The notes beneath the pieces are model-generated. The model saw only the letters and a program-made list of their open reading frames with translations, was not told the DNA's origin and made no database searches. This document shows positions 1 to 9,137 of a DNA stretch of 64,000 nt, in pieces (the first letter of the stretch is position 1; each line of letters opens with the position of its first letter). Source of the stretch: Psychrobacillus lasiicapitis. Lineage in GTDB: Bacteria > Bacillota > Bacilli > Bacillales_A > Planococcaceae. Location: the NCBI RefSeq assembly GCF_006861795.1, contig NZ_VDGH01000002.1:124001-188000 (forward strand), written 5' to 3'. Made by a program: the position numbers and the translations under genes.

Positions 1-379
1 ACCTAAGGCTTAAGATGTATAAAACTCAACAGTTGTTTTCTTAACAAAGTGTGGACGTTAGCCAAAGACTTTGAACGAATCGTATTCTAGGGAAGCGGCT
101 GTGGAAAAGCTCGATAAAAGCGTCCAACCAGTAGACAATTCAATCAACTCAATAAGATGCACTTTTCTTATTTTATGAAGCATTCAATTAATTTTTAACA
201 ATTCATTTAATTCTATTGAAGAAGAAGCAGAAGCTCGCGTTTTTATTTTTGTAATAGTTAACACATTAGTAAGTTTACATTGACAAAGGAACAATTAAAA
301 TTGGCAGCTTCAGTGAATTAGGAACAAAATCATACAATCAATAAAGTGGCGAGGAAAAGCCTTCCTTACGTTACTTTAA
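1..379. other. Intergenic region, nothing recognised
   Basis: No open frame with a credible ribosome site and no strong hairpin with a T-run is visible. The stretch is AT-rich and looks like ordinary non-coding DNA or the end of an upstream unit outside the window. Confidence 0.5.
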
Positions 380-408
380 TTGTTGGTATAACTAGAATAG
401 TATATAAT
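380..408 (+). promoter_or_regulatory. Sigma-A-type promoter of the rsbQ-like operon
   Basis: TTGTTG at 380-385 and TATAAT at 403-408 are separated by 17 bases, which fits a housekeeping promoter. Transcription would begin near 415, giving a leader of roughly 65 bases before the start codon at 482. I see no sigma-B-like promoter here. Confidence 0.6.
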
Positions 409-481
409 AAAGTTACTAATTATTTTGTAGACTATTGTAAATTAGATAGATATAAATCATAAGAATAGATGGGGATTCATT

Positions 482-1312
482 ATGTATCAAGATGTTCTTT
501 TACGTAATAACGTAAATATTACCGGCAAAGGTACACGGACAATGTTGTTTGCTCCGGGATTTGGTTGTGACCAAAATATGTGGAGGTTAGTTACACCTGC
601 TTTTGAAGAAAACTATCGTATTATTCTTTTTGATTATGTGGGTTCAGGGAAATCTGATTATAATGCTTACGATTCTAGTAAGTATAGCGATCTTCATGGA
701 TACGCAAACGATTTAATAGAAATATGTGCAGCGCTGGACTTAAAAGAAATAACTTTTGTTGGACATTCAGTTGGTAGCACTATCGGAATGCTGGCTTCTA
801 TACAAAAGTCAGATTTATTTGAACAACTCATCATGATAGGTCCATCGCCTCGTTATTTGAATGATCAGCCAGATTATATTGGGGGATTTAAGAGAGAGGA
901 ACTGGATGGGTTGATTGATATGATGGAGATGAATTATATTGGCTGGTCAAATTATCTTTCAAAAGTCATTATGAAGAATCCTAATCGTCCAGAGCTCTCA
1001 AAAGAATTAGAGGACAGCTTTTGTTCAACAGATCCGACGGTTGCTCGTCAATTTGCGATGGCTACTTTCTTTTCTGATAACCGAGAAGATTTGAAAAAAG
1101 TTGTAGTGCCATCGCTAATTCTTCAGTGCTCTGAAGATGTAATTGCTCCAATTGAGGTAGGGAACTACATGCATCGCCATTTGACAAAAAGTACGTTACG
1201 TTTGATGGAGGCTACTGGGCATTGTCCACACATGAGCCACCCGGAAGAAACTATTCGGTTAATTAAAGAATATTTGGCTGTTGGCTATGTGAGCATACTT
1301 AGTAAGGAGTAG
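482..1312 (+). CDS. rsbQ: RsbQ-like alpha/beta hydrolase
   Basis: A 276-residue alpha/beta hydrolase of the RsbQ / D14 / KAI2 type. Visible features are the oxyanion region APGFG (residues 24-28), the nucleophile elbow GHSVGS with Ser96, an acidic residue in LILQCSEDV and the histidine in [13 protein letters not shown]. Ser96 is at the same number as in B. subtilis RsbQ. There, RsbQ is a cofactor of the PAS-domain phosphatase RsbP in energy-stress activation of sigma-B and is thought to act on a small hydrophobic molecule. Here the next gene, 5 bases downstream, is not a phosphatase but a PAS-GGDEF protein, so the output is inferred to be c-di-GMP. The symbol marks family membership; the sigma-B role is not shown. 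Confidence 0.85.
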   Translation: MYQDVLLRNNVNITGKGTRTMLFAPGFGCDQNMWRLVTPAFEENYRIILFDYVGSGKSDYNAYDSSKYSDLHGYANDLIEICAALDLKEITFVGHSVGSTIGMLASIQKSDLFEQLIMIGPSPRYLNDQPDYIGGFKREELDGLIDMMEMNYIGWSNYLSKVIMKNPNRPELSKELEDSFCSTDPTVARQFAMATFFSDNREDLKKVVVPSLILQCSEDVIAPIEVGNYMHRHLTKSTLRLMEATGHCPHMSHPEETIRLIKEYLAVGYVSILSKE

Positions 1313-1317
1313 ATTAT

Positions 1318-2301
1318 TTGTTAGATGAACAATTGAATTATGCTCCGTGTGGTTACTTATCACTTTCTGATGAGGGCACAATTCGCACGATCAATCAAAC
1401 TTTGCTTAGTTTACTTGGCTTTGACCTATATGAGATAAAGGGAAAGCACGTTAACACCATTTTAACGGTTCCTAGCAAATCATTTTATCAACTTTATTTT
1501 TTCCCTATTATTAAGCTACAGGAACGCGTCGAAGAAATGTACCTTACATTCAAATCAAAAACCAACGATGATATTCCAGTTCTTCTTAGCGCCATACGCA
1601 AAAAGCGTAACGGAGAAATTGTCAATGACTGTATGTTATTTCAGATAAAGAAACGCTACGAGTACGAGCAATCCCTCCTTGCGGTCAAAAAGGAAACAGA
1701 AGAACGTAATCGTGTGAAGAGAGAGCAAATCGCCGAGTTAGATCTTTTGAGAAGGGAATTAGAGTCTAAGCAAAAAGAACTGCTAGAAGTAAATGTACAA
1801 TTAGGGAAATTAGCAGCAACAGATGGACTGACCGGTCTTAAGAATAGGCGAAGTTTACAAGAAGATTTAGCTTCTAATATTGTCTTATTTACAAAAAAAT
1901 CGCACCCCCTTTCATTTTTGCTACTGGATATAGATCATTTCAAAAAGATTAACGACAACTATGGGCATTTAACAGGTGATAGAGTTCTCCAAGGATTGGC
2001 ACTGATTCTGAAAGAGGAGTTAAGAGAAGGTGATGTTGCAGCTCGTTATGGTGGAGAGGAATTTGCATTGATTCTTCCCGGTGCAGATCAAGCGACTGCC
2101 CAGAAAATAGCTGAAAGAATTCGATTACGTGTAGAAGGTGCTGGGTGGATAAACCAAACTGTCACTATAAGTATTGGAACTGCAACACTTATAACAGGAG
2201 ATACAGTAAGTTCACTTCAATCTCGAGCTGATCGGGCACTTTATTCCTCCAAAAATCGAGGTCGTAACCAGGTCACTCATGCTAGTCACAAAAATGATTA
2301 A
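1318..2301 (+). CDS. PAS-GGDEF diguanylate cyclase, putative partner of the RsbQ-like hydrolase
   Basis: A 327-residue cytosolic protein with no membrane segment. An N-terminal PAS domain (about 5-115) is followed by a charged coiled coil (about 120-165) and a GGDEF domain (about 165-322). The active-site motif is intact (RYGGEEFALI) and an RxxD inhibitory site (REGD) sits five residues before it, so an active, product-inhibited cyclase is expected. The start is TTG at 1318: AAGGAG at 1304-1309 lies 8 bases upstream and overlaps the end of the hydrolase gene, suggesting coupled translation. In RsbP a PAS domain plus coiled coil receives the RsbQ signal; the same arrangement precedes GGDEF here, so I infer that the hydrolase controls c-di-GMP synthesis. 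Confidence 0.85.
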   Translation: MLDEQLNYAPCGYLSLSDEGTIRTINQTLLSLLGFDLYEIKGKHVNTILTVPSKSFYQLYFFPIIKLQERVEEMYLTFKSKTNDDIPVLLSAIRKKRNGEIVNDCMLFQIKKRYEYEQSLLAVKKETEERNRVKREQIAELDLLRRELESKQKELLEVNVQLGKLAATDGLTGLKNRRSLQEDLASNIVLFTKKSHPLSFLLLDIDHFKKINDNYGHLTGDRVLQGLALILKEELREGDVAARYGGEEFALILPGADQATAQKIAERIRLRVEGAGWINQTVTISIGTATLITGDTVSSLQSRADRALYSSKNRGRNQVTHASHKND

Positions 2302-2342
2302 TCAGTACGTAAGAAGGAATTCATAAATATAGAAGAAAAATC

Positions 2343-2372
2343 GGAGTTGGTCCACGGCCTACTCCTTTTTTC
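2343..2372 (+). terminator. Terminator after the PAS-GGDEF gene
   Basis: GGAGTTGG pairs with CCTACTCC around a short loop and is followed by seven T. Confidence 0.7.
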
Positions 2373-2585
2373 TATGTATAAATACAAAGAATGATTTGGA
2401 ATGGTAATTGTTTAGTCATCCTGTTCTTAAGGTACTTAATAAGAGACAAGTGAAAATGATGAATAGTAATACTTCTATAGAGCTTTTTATGACGCTTTAA
2501 CCTATTATGTAAGCACTATTTCACTTTCATTCATTGTTTAGTATTGTTAGAATAAAGAAACACTTAGGAAAGAAAGGAGAATTTT

Positions 2586-3794
2586 ATGAAGAAGCCTATT
2601 AAACTGCTCGCCTCATTGAGTGCGGCAGCCGCTGTACTTTTACCTACAACAGTATTTGCGGAATCTAAACTATTCGAAGAAGACTTTTCCACAAAAGAGT
2701 TTAGTTTTAAACCAATTGATGAGAAGGTCGTGACGACATCCAAACTATTCATATATGACTCGGGGCTAACATTTAACTATCCTGATGCAGTGAGAGGGGT
2801 ATATGTAACGGGACATTCAGCAGGTGGCTCTAGATTTGCGGATTTAGTAAATTTGTTAGATGCGACAGAGCTAAATGCGATGGTCATCGATATTAAAGAC
2901 GACTTTGGTAACTTAACCTATATTCCTAACGAAGAATCGTCTCTTACGAAATATGAGATTGGTAAGCCATACATAAAAAATCCACGGGCTATGCTAGAAA
3001 CAATGGAAGAGAAAGAAATATATCCCATAGCACGAGTTGTTGTTTTTAAGGATACGGAGCTAGCAGAAAGAAAACCCGAATGGTCATTTGTAGAAGGATC
3101 TTCTGTTTGGAAAAATGGAAGAGGAGAAGCATTTGTAAACCCATTTTTACAGGAAGTATGGGACTATAATGTCGAAATAGCTATAGAAGCCGCTAAGATG
3201 GGCTTTAAAGAAATCCAATTTGACTATGTGCGATTTCCTGAAGGATTTGAAAATAGAGAAGATGTATTAAAGTACTCAATGGGAAAATATGATAAATCTC
3301 AAGAAGACCCAGTTCAACGAAGAGTGACAGCAGTTACGGATTTTGTTGCATATGCAAAAGAAAAGCTAAAACCTTATGGTGTACAAGTATCTGTAGATAT
3401 TTTCGGATACTCTGCTACATTACCGGAAGCGCCTGGTATTGGGCAAAACTTCTCCAAAATATCCGAAAATGTAGACGTTATTTCTTCTATGATTTATCCA
3501 AGTCATTGGACACCTTATTTTGGTATAGCAAAACCGGATTTAGAGCCTTATCGTTTAGTACAAGAATATGCAAAAGTAGAAAATGCAAAATTAGCGGAAT
3601 TAAAAAACCCACCAGTATCAAGGCCATGGCTTCAAGATTTTACTGCTTCATACCTAGGTGCTGGCAATTATCAAACATATGGTAAAGAGGAAGTAGAAGA
3701 ACAAATAAAAGCGTTAAATGAAGCCGGTATAAAGGAATTCCTACTTTGGAATGCAGGAAATAAGTATTCTCCTGGAGTTGATTATACACCTTAA
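2586..3794 (+). CDS. Secreted DUF4015-type putative glycoside hydrolase
   Basis: A 402-residue exported protein. The N-terminus is a signal peptide (Lys-Lys, a hydrophobic Ala/Leu stretch, likely cleavage after TTVFA near residue 25) and no lipobox cysteine is seen. The body resembles the DUF4015 / putative glycosyl hydrolase family, a TIM-barrel-like fold: VRGVYVTGHSAGG, NAMVIDIKDDFGNLTY, FKEIQFDYVRFPEG, VSVDIFGYSA and a C-terminal FLLWNAGNKYSPG. The acidic residues in these strands are candidate catalytic groups. A role in cell-wall or extracellular polysaccharide handling is family-level inference. AAAGGAGA precedes the ATG. It is a single-gene unit with its own terminator. Confidence 0.75.
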   Translation: MKKPIKLLASLSAAAAVLLPTTVFAESKLFEEDFSTKEFSFKPIDEKVVTTSKLFIYDSGLTFNYPDAVRGVYVTGHSAGGSRFADLVNLLDATELNAMVIDIKDDFGNLTYIPNEESSLTKYEIGKPYIKNPRAMLETMEEKEIYPIARVVVFKDTELAERKPEWSFVEGSSVWKNGRGEAFVNPFLQEVWDYNVEIAIEAAKMGFKEIQFDYVRFPEGFENREDVLKYSMGKYDKSQEDPVQRRVTAVTDFVAYAKEKLKPYGVQVSVDIFGYSATLPEAPGIGQNFSKISENVDVISSMIYPSHWTPYFGIAKPDLEPYRLVQEYAKVENAKLAELKNPPVSRPWLQDFTASYLGAGNYQTYGKEEVEEQIKALNEAGIKEFLLWNAGNKYSPGVDYTP

Positions 3795-3796
3795 AT

Positions 3797-3832
3797 AAAA
3801 AAAGATAGGATAAAAAATCCTATCTTTTTTTT
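3797..3832 (+). terminator. Terminator after the DUF4015 gene
   Basis: GATAGGA and TCCTATC form a stem around an A-rich loop, with A-tract before and T-tract after. Confidence 0.8.
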
Positions 3833-3839
3833 ATTTTTA

Positions 3840-4174
3840 TGAAACTTTATTTCATGAAAAACGTATTAGTTAGTGTAACAGTTATTTTCATTAGTCTTCT
3901 TCTAAATGAGAATGCAAAAAAATTTCATTATAATGTTTATAACAGAAAAAAGAAGGGTATAATTTAAGTATCTATAAAATTTCTTTCTAAAATGTAAGTA
4001 TGGCTTATATATTCAACGAATTTGTGACAGCTTGTTTTAGAAGACAAATTTTTCTTATAAACATATTTTAAATGTCTAAAATTTGGTGTATACTAAAAAA
4101 GTAAAGAATTACATTAAATTAATTATAAACTACTTCATATAACACAACTACCAATTGAAAGGAAGTGTTTTTAA
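3840..4174. other. Upstream region of spx
   Basis: About 335 bases without a gene. TATACT at 4089-4094 is a possible -10 box but its -35 is weak. The region probably holds several spx promoters, as spx is multiply promoted in B. subtilis, but I cannot assign them to sigma factors. A 37-codon frame from 3854 has no ribosome site and is not called. Confidence 0.4.
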
Positions 4175-4573
4175 ATGATGGTTACGTTATTCACCTCACC
4201 AAGTTGTACTTCATGTAGAAAAGCAAAAGCATGGTTAGAAGAACATGATATTCCATATACGGAGCGTAATATTTTTTCTGAACCACTTACAATAAGCGAA
4301 ATAAAAGAAATTTTACGAATGACAGAAGATGGAACAGATGAAATTATTTCAACTCGTTCTAAAATATTTCAAAAGCTAAATGTAGATGTGGAAAGCCTCC
4401 CTTTACAACGTTTATATGAGTTAATTCAAGAACATCCTGGACTTCTTCGTAGACCAATAATTTTAGACGAAAAACGTCTACAAGTTGGCTATAATGAAGA
4501 TGAAATTCGTAGATTCTTACCAAGAAAAGTTCGTGCATATCAGTTACTTGAAGCACAAAGGCTTGTGAACTAA
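4175..4573 (+). CDS. spx: Redox-responsive global regulator Spx
   Basis: A near-canonical Spx of the ArsC-like family (131-132 residues). The CxxC redox switch is CTSC (Cys11/Cys14 counted from the first ATG), and the characteristic [34 protein letters not shown] and RRFLPRKVR blocks are present. Spx binds the RNA polymerase alpha C-terminal domain and redirects transcription under thiol and electrophile stress. Two consecutive ATG codons occur; GGAAG at 4161-4165 fits 4175 best, while the second (4178) gives the usual 131-residue form. The adaptor that delivers Spx to ClpXP, SpxH, is encoded 5 kb downstream on the other strand, and MecA follows directly. Confidence 0.97.
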   Translation: MMVTLFTSPSCTSCRKAKAWLEEHDIPYTERNIFSEPLTISEIKEILRMTEDGTDEIISTRSKIFQKLNVDVESLPLQRLYELIQEHPGLLRRPIILDEKRLQVGYNEDEIRRFLPRKVRAYQLLEAQRLVN

Positions 4574-4584
4574 AAGTTAATCGG

Positions 4585-4628
4585 CTGATTATTTTCAAAG
4601 AACTTTTGAAAATAATCAGTTTTTTTTT
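4585..4628 (+). terminator. Terminator after spx
   Basis: A 15-bp stem starting CTGATTATTTTC, a short loop and nine T. Confidence 0.9.
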
Positions 4629-4781
4629 GCTTGCAATAAAGTATAAATTTTCTTACAATTCATTTGTGATTAATAATTTGAAAAGAAAAGTTGGAATCCT
4701 TTTCTTTTTTTCACAAACAACATACAATAGTAGTAGACACTACATGATTGAGACGGTAGGAAGCGAAAGGAGATGTGTTAA

Positions 4782-5447
4782 ATGGATATCGAACGTATCA
4801 ATGACAACACTTTCAAAGTATACATTTCATACATCGACATTGAAGAAAGAGGCTTCAGCCGAGATGAAATATGGTTTAACAAAGATAAGAGCGAGCAGCT
4901 TTTTTGGGAGATGATGGATGAGGTTCATGATGATGACCATTTTGAAGAATTAGATGGCCCGTTATGGATACAAGTTCATGCGATGGAAAAAGGCTTGGAA
5001 GTGATTGTCACTCGAACGGAAATAGGAAAACATGAGGAACGATCAGATGATTTTGAAATGGATGACCTGTCAAATAAAATTTTCAAAAATGGTGTCTCTA
5101 GTTCTTTAGGAACTCACGAGTTTGACGAGTTTTCGCATTACATGGATGATGGAGACGATATATCTTCAGAGTACACATTCGTGTTTGAGAACTTTGATGA
5201 TTTACTAGTTCTAGCAAAAAAAATGGATAAAGTAGATTTCCAAACATCCTTGTATCATTATGAAGAAAAGTATTATTTACATTTAATTTTTAATTCGGAA
5301 ACAACAGAATTAGAAACTGTATTAAATACACTTAGCGTTATTTCTGAATTTGCAAGTAGCACAAAAACTACCATTCATGTGATTCAAGAATATGGAAAAG
5401 AAGTCATAGTAAATGACGTATTCGAAGAGCTAAACAAGCATTTTTAA
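4782..5447 (+). CDS. mecA: ClpC adaptor protein MecA
   Basis: A 221-residue MecA. The conserved N-terminal domain (MDIERINDNTFKVYISYIDIEERGF, about 1-80) binds substrates such as ComK. A variable acidic linker (about 85-125) follows, then a C-terminal domain (about 130-221) that docks on ClpC. In B. subtilis MecA targets ComK for ClpCP degradation and also restrains Spx activity, which makes its place after spx meaningful. AAAGGAG at about 4768-4774 precedes the ATG. The longer overlapping frame starting at 4606 is a shadow. The gene has its own downstream hairpin. Confidence 0.95.
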   Translation: MDIERINDNTFKVYISYIDIEERGFSRDEIWFNKDKSEQLFWEMMDEVHDDDHFEELDGPLWIQVHAMEKGLEVIVTRTEIGKHEERSDDFEMDDLSNKIFKNGVSSSLGTHEFDEFSHYMDDGDDISSEYTFVFENFDDLLVLAKKMDKVDFQTSLYHYEEKYYLHLIFNSETTELETVLNTLSVISEFASSTKTTIHVIQEYGKEVIVNDVFEELNKHF

Positions 5448-5475
5448 CCTTCTGTAAAAAGAAGGTTTTTTTTCT
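5446..5475 (+). terminator. Terminator after mecA
   Basis: AACCTTCT and AGAAGGTT stem followed by a T-run; it begins within the mecA stop codon. Confidence 0.85.
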
Positions 5476-5517
5476 TGATTTTTTCACTGAAAATTCGTAC
5501 ATTAGTGAGTAGAGGTG

Positions 5518-6672
5518 ATGATCATTCTAACAGCACAAACAAAACAAGGTGAAATAATCATATCTGCTAATTATTCACGTGAATTTTTAAACGATTTAAA
5601 ACGCATAAGTACATTTCAATGTCTTCAGTGTAAAGAAGAAGTCATATTGAAAAGCGGCCCCCTTAAAATCCCCCATTTTGCTCATAAACGAAAATCTGAA
5701 TGTGCACATTCTTTTTCAGAAGGTGAAAGTGAAGATCACCTGAATGGCAAATTACAATTGCACACGTTTTTCCTACAGCATCATAGCAAACCTCAACTAG
5801 AGCCATTTATCCCAAAGATTAAACAAAGACCAGATATTTTAGTCCACGATAATCATTCCCAGGTAGCTATTGAGTATCAGTGTAGCCCCATTTTACCTGC
5901 TGTTATTGAAAGTCGTAATACAGGCTATAAACAGCAACAAATAGAACCTCTATGGATATTGAGGACACCATCCATTTCCGAGTTCCCACCGCAGGAAATA
6001 GGAATCATGCAAATATCCGCATTTCGTCAGCAATTTTTCTTGGAAACCCCCACTAATGGGAAAATGATTATTTCCTACTGTCCACAAACAAAGTTCTTTC
6101 ACTATATTTCCAACCCAGTTCACGTTCATTCAAACAAGTACATCGTCAAAATAAAAAAGCTACCGATCGAGAAGCAAAGTTGGCCGTTTGCAGTTGTCAA
6201 ACGGATATCTGATAAAGAGTATGTAACGTATTTCAACATGTATAGAAGACAGCGATATAAGCATATAAATAACTTGTATTTCTATAATAGAAAAGGAGTC
6301 CAGAATCAGTTTTTAGAAGTATGCTATAGGTGGGGGATGTCTCCAAAAGAGATTCCTTTTTTCATAGGAATTCCTTCTGCATATGCAGAAGCATTTTATG
6401 TACATGCCGTAGAGTGGCAGATACAATGGATGGGCTATTTACATCAAATAAAAGTCCCTATTGGAGAAGTGAATCGAGCACATTGTGAATCATTTCTGTT
6501 AGATCGACCGATGGGTCTTAAACAGCCTTCTTCTATGCAATTAGAAGCTGTCGAAAACTATTTATCGATCCTACAACAATGTCTTATGAAATCAGACACA
6601 GACATATACAACTATAAGTTTAATAGTTCCAAAATGTATGAGCTTCTATACAGTGATTTCCTTGCAAAGTGA
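5518..6672 (+). CDS. coiA: Competence protein CoiA
   Basis: A CoiA-family protein of about 384 residues, required for DNA uptake and recombination in competent Bacillus and Streptococcus. The N-terminal Cys pair CLQC followed by KIPHFAHKR is typical, then a nuclease-like core RPDILV...VAIEYQCS resembling the PD-(D/E)xK fold. The C-terminal part is less conserved. The start is unclear. GTG 5515 and ATG 5518 lie inside the only good ribosome site, AGAGGTGAT (5511-5519). The in-frame ATT at 5524 sits at ideal distance and would give a protein beginning M-L-T-A, as CoiA proteins often do. I give the ATG. Its position between mecA and pepF matches other Bacillales. Confidence 0.9.
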   Translation: MIILTAQTKQGEIIISANYSREFLNDLKRISTFQCLQCKEEVILKSGPLKIPHFAHKRKSECAHSFSEGESEDHLNGKLQLHTFFLQHHSKPQLEPFIPKIKQRPDILVHDNHSQVAIEYQCSPILPAVIESRNTGYKQQQIEPLWILRTPSISEFPPQEIGIMQISAFRQQFFLETPTNGKMIISYCPQTKFFHYISNPVHVHSNKYIVKIKKLPIEKQSWPFAVVKRISDKEYVTYFNMYRRQRYKHINNLYFYNRKGVQNQFLEVCYRWGMSPKEIPFFIGIPSAYAEAFYVHAVEWQIQWMGYLHQIKVPIGEVNRAHCESFLLDRPMGLKQPSSMQLEAVENYLSILQQCLMKSDTDIYNYKFNSSKMYELLYSDFLAK

Positions 6673-6734
6673 CCTGAAAATTGAGAAAATAATTAGTGAT
6701 ACGAATTTCGTAACAAATGGAAGGGGAGTTCATC

Positions 6735-8555
6735 TTGACAGCAGAAACAAACAACAAAGTATTAACACGTGAGGAAGTAGAAGAGCATCTAACTTGGAAA
6801 TTAGAAGACATTTTTCCTTCCAATGACGCTTGGGAAAAAGAATTTCAGGATGTAGCAAAATTAGCTGAGAAAGCAGCAACATTCCAAGGGACGATTGCAA
6901 ATGGTGCCGATGCTTTGTTAGAGGTACTAACTTATCGTGATGAACTTACAGGGCGTTTACGTAAGCTATATACGTATGCTCATATGCGCTCTGACCAAGA
7001 TACAGCAAATAGCACTTATCAAGCGATGGACAGCCGTATTAAATCGCTTTATGTAACAGTTTCTACGGGACTATCATTTTTAGTGCCGGAAATTTTATCG
7101 TTAGATGAGTCAACTCTTTCTACCTACTTAACTGAAAACAGTGATTTACAATTGTACCGCAAGCTTTTAGAAGAAATTAATCTAGAACGTCCGCACGTAC
7201 TTCCTAAAGAGCAAGAAGCATTACTTGCACAGTTTTCAGAAGTTGCAGGATCACCGTCCGATACGTTCGGCAAGTTAAACAATGCTGACTTGGAATTTCC
7301 ATCGATCAAAGATGAAGACGGCAATGAAGTGCAACTTACTCATGGACGATATTCACGATTTTTGGAAAGTGAAGATGGTCGTGTACGAGAGGACGCATTT
7401 AAAGCGATGTATGAAACATATGGCAAGTTCCGTAATACATTTGCATCTACTTTAGCTGGGAATGTAAAAGGGGATAATGTAAACGCTAAAATTAGAAAAT
7501 ATGCTTCTGCTCGTGAAGCAGCCATGTCGGGGAATCATATTCCTGAAAGTGTCTACGATAATTTAGTCGGAACGGTCAATAAAAATGTTCATCTGCTCCA
7601 TAAATATGTTAGCTTACGAAAAAAAGTATTAGGACTAGACGAGCTGCATATGTGGGATTTATACACACCACTTGTTAAAGAATTGAAAATGGAATATACG
7701 TATGAGGAAGCTTGCGATACAATGTTAAAAAGTTTTGCGCCGCTTGGAGAAGAATACGTATCGATTGTAAAACAAGGTTTAGAAAATCGCTGGGTAGATG
7801 TTGTGGAAACGAAAGGAAAGCGTTCTGGAGCGTATTCTTCCGGTACGTATGGTACAAACCCATACATTTTGATGAACTGGCAAAATAACGTGAATAACTT
7901 GTTTACATTGGCCCATGAATTTGGCCATAGTATTCATAGCTATTATACTCGCGCAAACCAACCGTATGTGTATGGTGATTATTCCATTTTTGTTGCTGAA
8001 GTAGCATCTACTTGTAACGAGGCATTACTGAATGATTATTTATTAAAAACAATTGAGGATCCTAAAAAACGTATTTACTTGCTAAATCATTGGTTAGAAG
8101 GATTCCGTGGAACGGTATTCCGTCAAACAATGTTCGCAGAGTTTGAGCATATCATCCATCAGCTTGACCAAGACGGAGAAGCATTAACTGCCGATAAGCT
8201 AACGGAAGAATATTATAAATTAAATCAAAAATACTTTGGCGATGATATCGTCATCGACGAGCAAATTGGATTAGAATGGGCAAGAATCCCTCATTTCTAC
8301 TACAATTATTACGTATATCAATATGCCACTGGTTTAAGTGCTGCTACCGCATTAAGCAATCAAATTTTAACAGAAGGTCAACCAGCTGTAGAGCGTTATA
8401 TAAATGAATTCCTAAAAGCAGGTAGCTCGGATTATCCAATTGAAGTATTGAAAAAGGCTGGCGTAGACATGAACACAGCTGCTCCTATCGAAGAAGCATG
8501 TCGAGTATTTGAAGAAAAGCTAAATGAACTAGAACAATTACTTTTAGCGGAATAA
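6735..8555 (+). CDS. pepF: Oligoendopeptidase F (M3 family)
   Basis: A cytosolic zinc metallopeptidase of 606 residues that degrades oligopeptides. The zinc motif HEFGHSIH is at His394-His398 with the expected downstream Glu (FVAEVASTCNEALL), and NWQNNVNNLFTLAHEFGH is typical of PepF. An in-frame ATG at 6717 overlaps the ribosome site AAGGGGAG (6721-6728), so I choose TTG at 6735, six bases after it; the protein then starts M-T-A-E-T. PepF overexpression inhibits sporulation initiation in B. subtilis, probably by degrading PhrA-type peptides. The gene ends with a strong terminator and is the last plus-strand gene of the spx block. Confidence 0.95.
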   Translation: MTAETNNKVLTREEVEEHLTWKLEDIFPSNDAWEKEFQDVAKLAEKAATFQGTIANGADALLEVLTYRDELTGRLRKLYTYAHMRSDQDTANSTYQAMDSRIKSLYVTVSTGLSFLVPEILSLDESTLSTYLTENSDLQLYRKLLEEINLERPHVLPKEQEALLAQFSEVAGSPSDTFGKLNNADLEFPSIKDEDGNEVQLTHGRYSRFLESEDGRVREDAFKAMYETYGKFRNTFASTLAGNVKGDNVNAKIRKYASAREAAMSGNHIPESVYDNLVGTVNKNVHLLHKYVSLRKKVLGLDELHMWDLYTPLVKELKMEYTYEEACDTMLKSFAPLGEEYVSIVKQGLENRWVDVVETKGKRSGAYSSGTYGTNPYILMNWQNNVNNLFTLAHEFGHSIHSYYTRANQPYVYGDYSIFVAEVASTCNEALLNDYLLKTIEDPKKRIYLLNHWLEGFRGTVFRQTMFAEFEHIIHQLDQDGEALTADKLTEEYYKLNQKYFGDDIVIDEQIGLEWARIPHFYYNYYVYQYATGLSAATALSNQILTEGQPAVERYINEFLKAGSSDYPIEVLKKAGVDMNTAAPIEEACRVFEEKLNELEQLLLAE

Positions 8556-8567
8556 AATAGTTTGAAG

Positions 8568-8606
8568 AAGGCTAAACTGAAGATTCATCCAGTTTAGCCT
8601 TTTTTG
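8568..8606 (+). terminator. Terminator after pepF
   Basis: A 12-bp stem AAGGCTAAACTG with its complement and T6. Confidence 0.92.
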
Positions 8607-9096
8607 GTGTGGCGACTGCATAACCCACCGACATCCGAGCATAGCGAGCATCTATTCATACATAAAATTGGGAGCGAGCATATCCTAACACTAACCTAAC
8701 ATGCAACGCGTTTATCCACGCCTAAAAGTGAATAATCAGCTTAACTATGATGTATGACGTCTAATGTATGACGAATTTGTGAAAATGAGAGCTAATATAT
8801 TGTATTTCTTTAGGGAGCATGATAAAGTAAGAGTGTGAAATAAATCACAAGATAACATACACCCCTTTGTTTGAACGTGAACATTTCTCCCATCCCCTTT
8901 GTAAAACGAAAAGACCCTTTCCTAACTGAGGAAAGGGTCTTTTCTATTTTAAAAATGAAGAGAAGATGGTGTAATACTTATCTCATCTAATTCGAAATAA
9001 AAACGTACAAGCGGAAAATAGAGTCCCGGTACAATGACCTTTAATTGGAAAATGGTTAATCAATATACATGTAAAAAGTATATATATAATCGAGCA
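8607..9096. other. Non-coding gap between pepF and spxH
   Basis: About 490 bases with no supported gene. GAGCAT recurs at 8637, 8646 and 8676 and ATGTATGACG occurs twice near 8750-8775, but there is no regular period. An isolated strong hairpin is listed separately. Confidence 0.5.
8909..8943. terminator. Orphan bidirectional terminator-like hairpin
   Basis: A 14-bp perfect stem (AAAAGACCCTTTCC with its complement) flanked by A and T tracts, about 350 bases from the nearest gene. It may mark the end of a small RNA or of a lost gene. Confidence 0.6.
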
Positions 9097-9137
9097 AAGA
9101 AAAGCTCCTCATCGATTGTAGATGAGGAGCTTTTCTT
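9097..9137 (-). terminator. Terminator of the spxH operon
   Basis: A 17-bp perfect stem around GATTGTA. The stop codon of spxH lies at the edge of the stem, so the transcript end is very close to the coding end. Confidence 0.88.

Noticed and set aside
3854-3967. 37-codon frame with a hydrophobic start upstream of spx
   Set aside because: No ribosome site; lies in the promoter region of spx.
4606-4914. 102-codon frame between spx and mecA
   Set aside because: It starts in the spx terminator and overlaps mecA in another frame.
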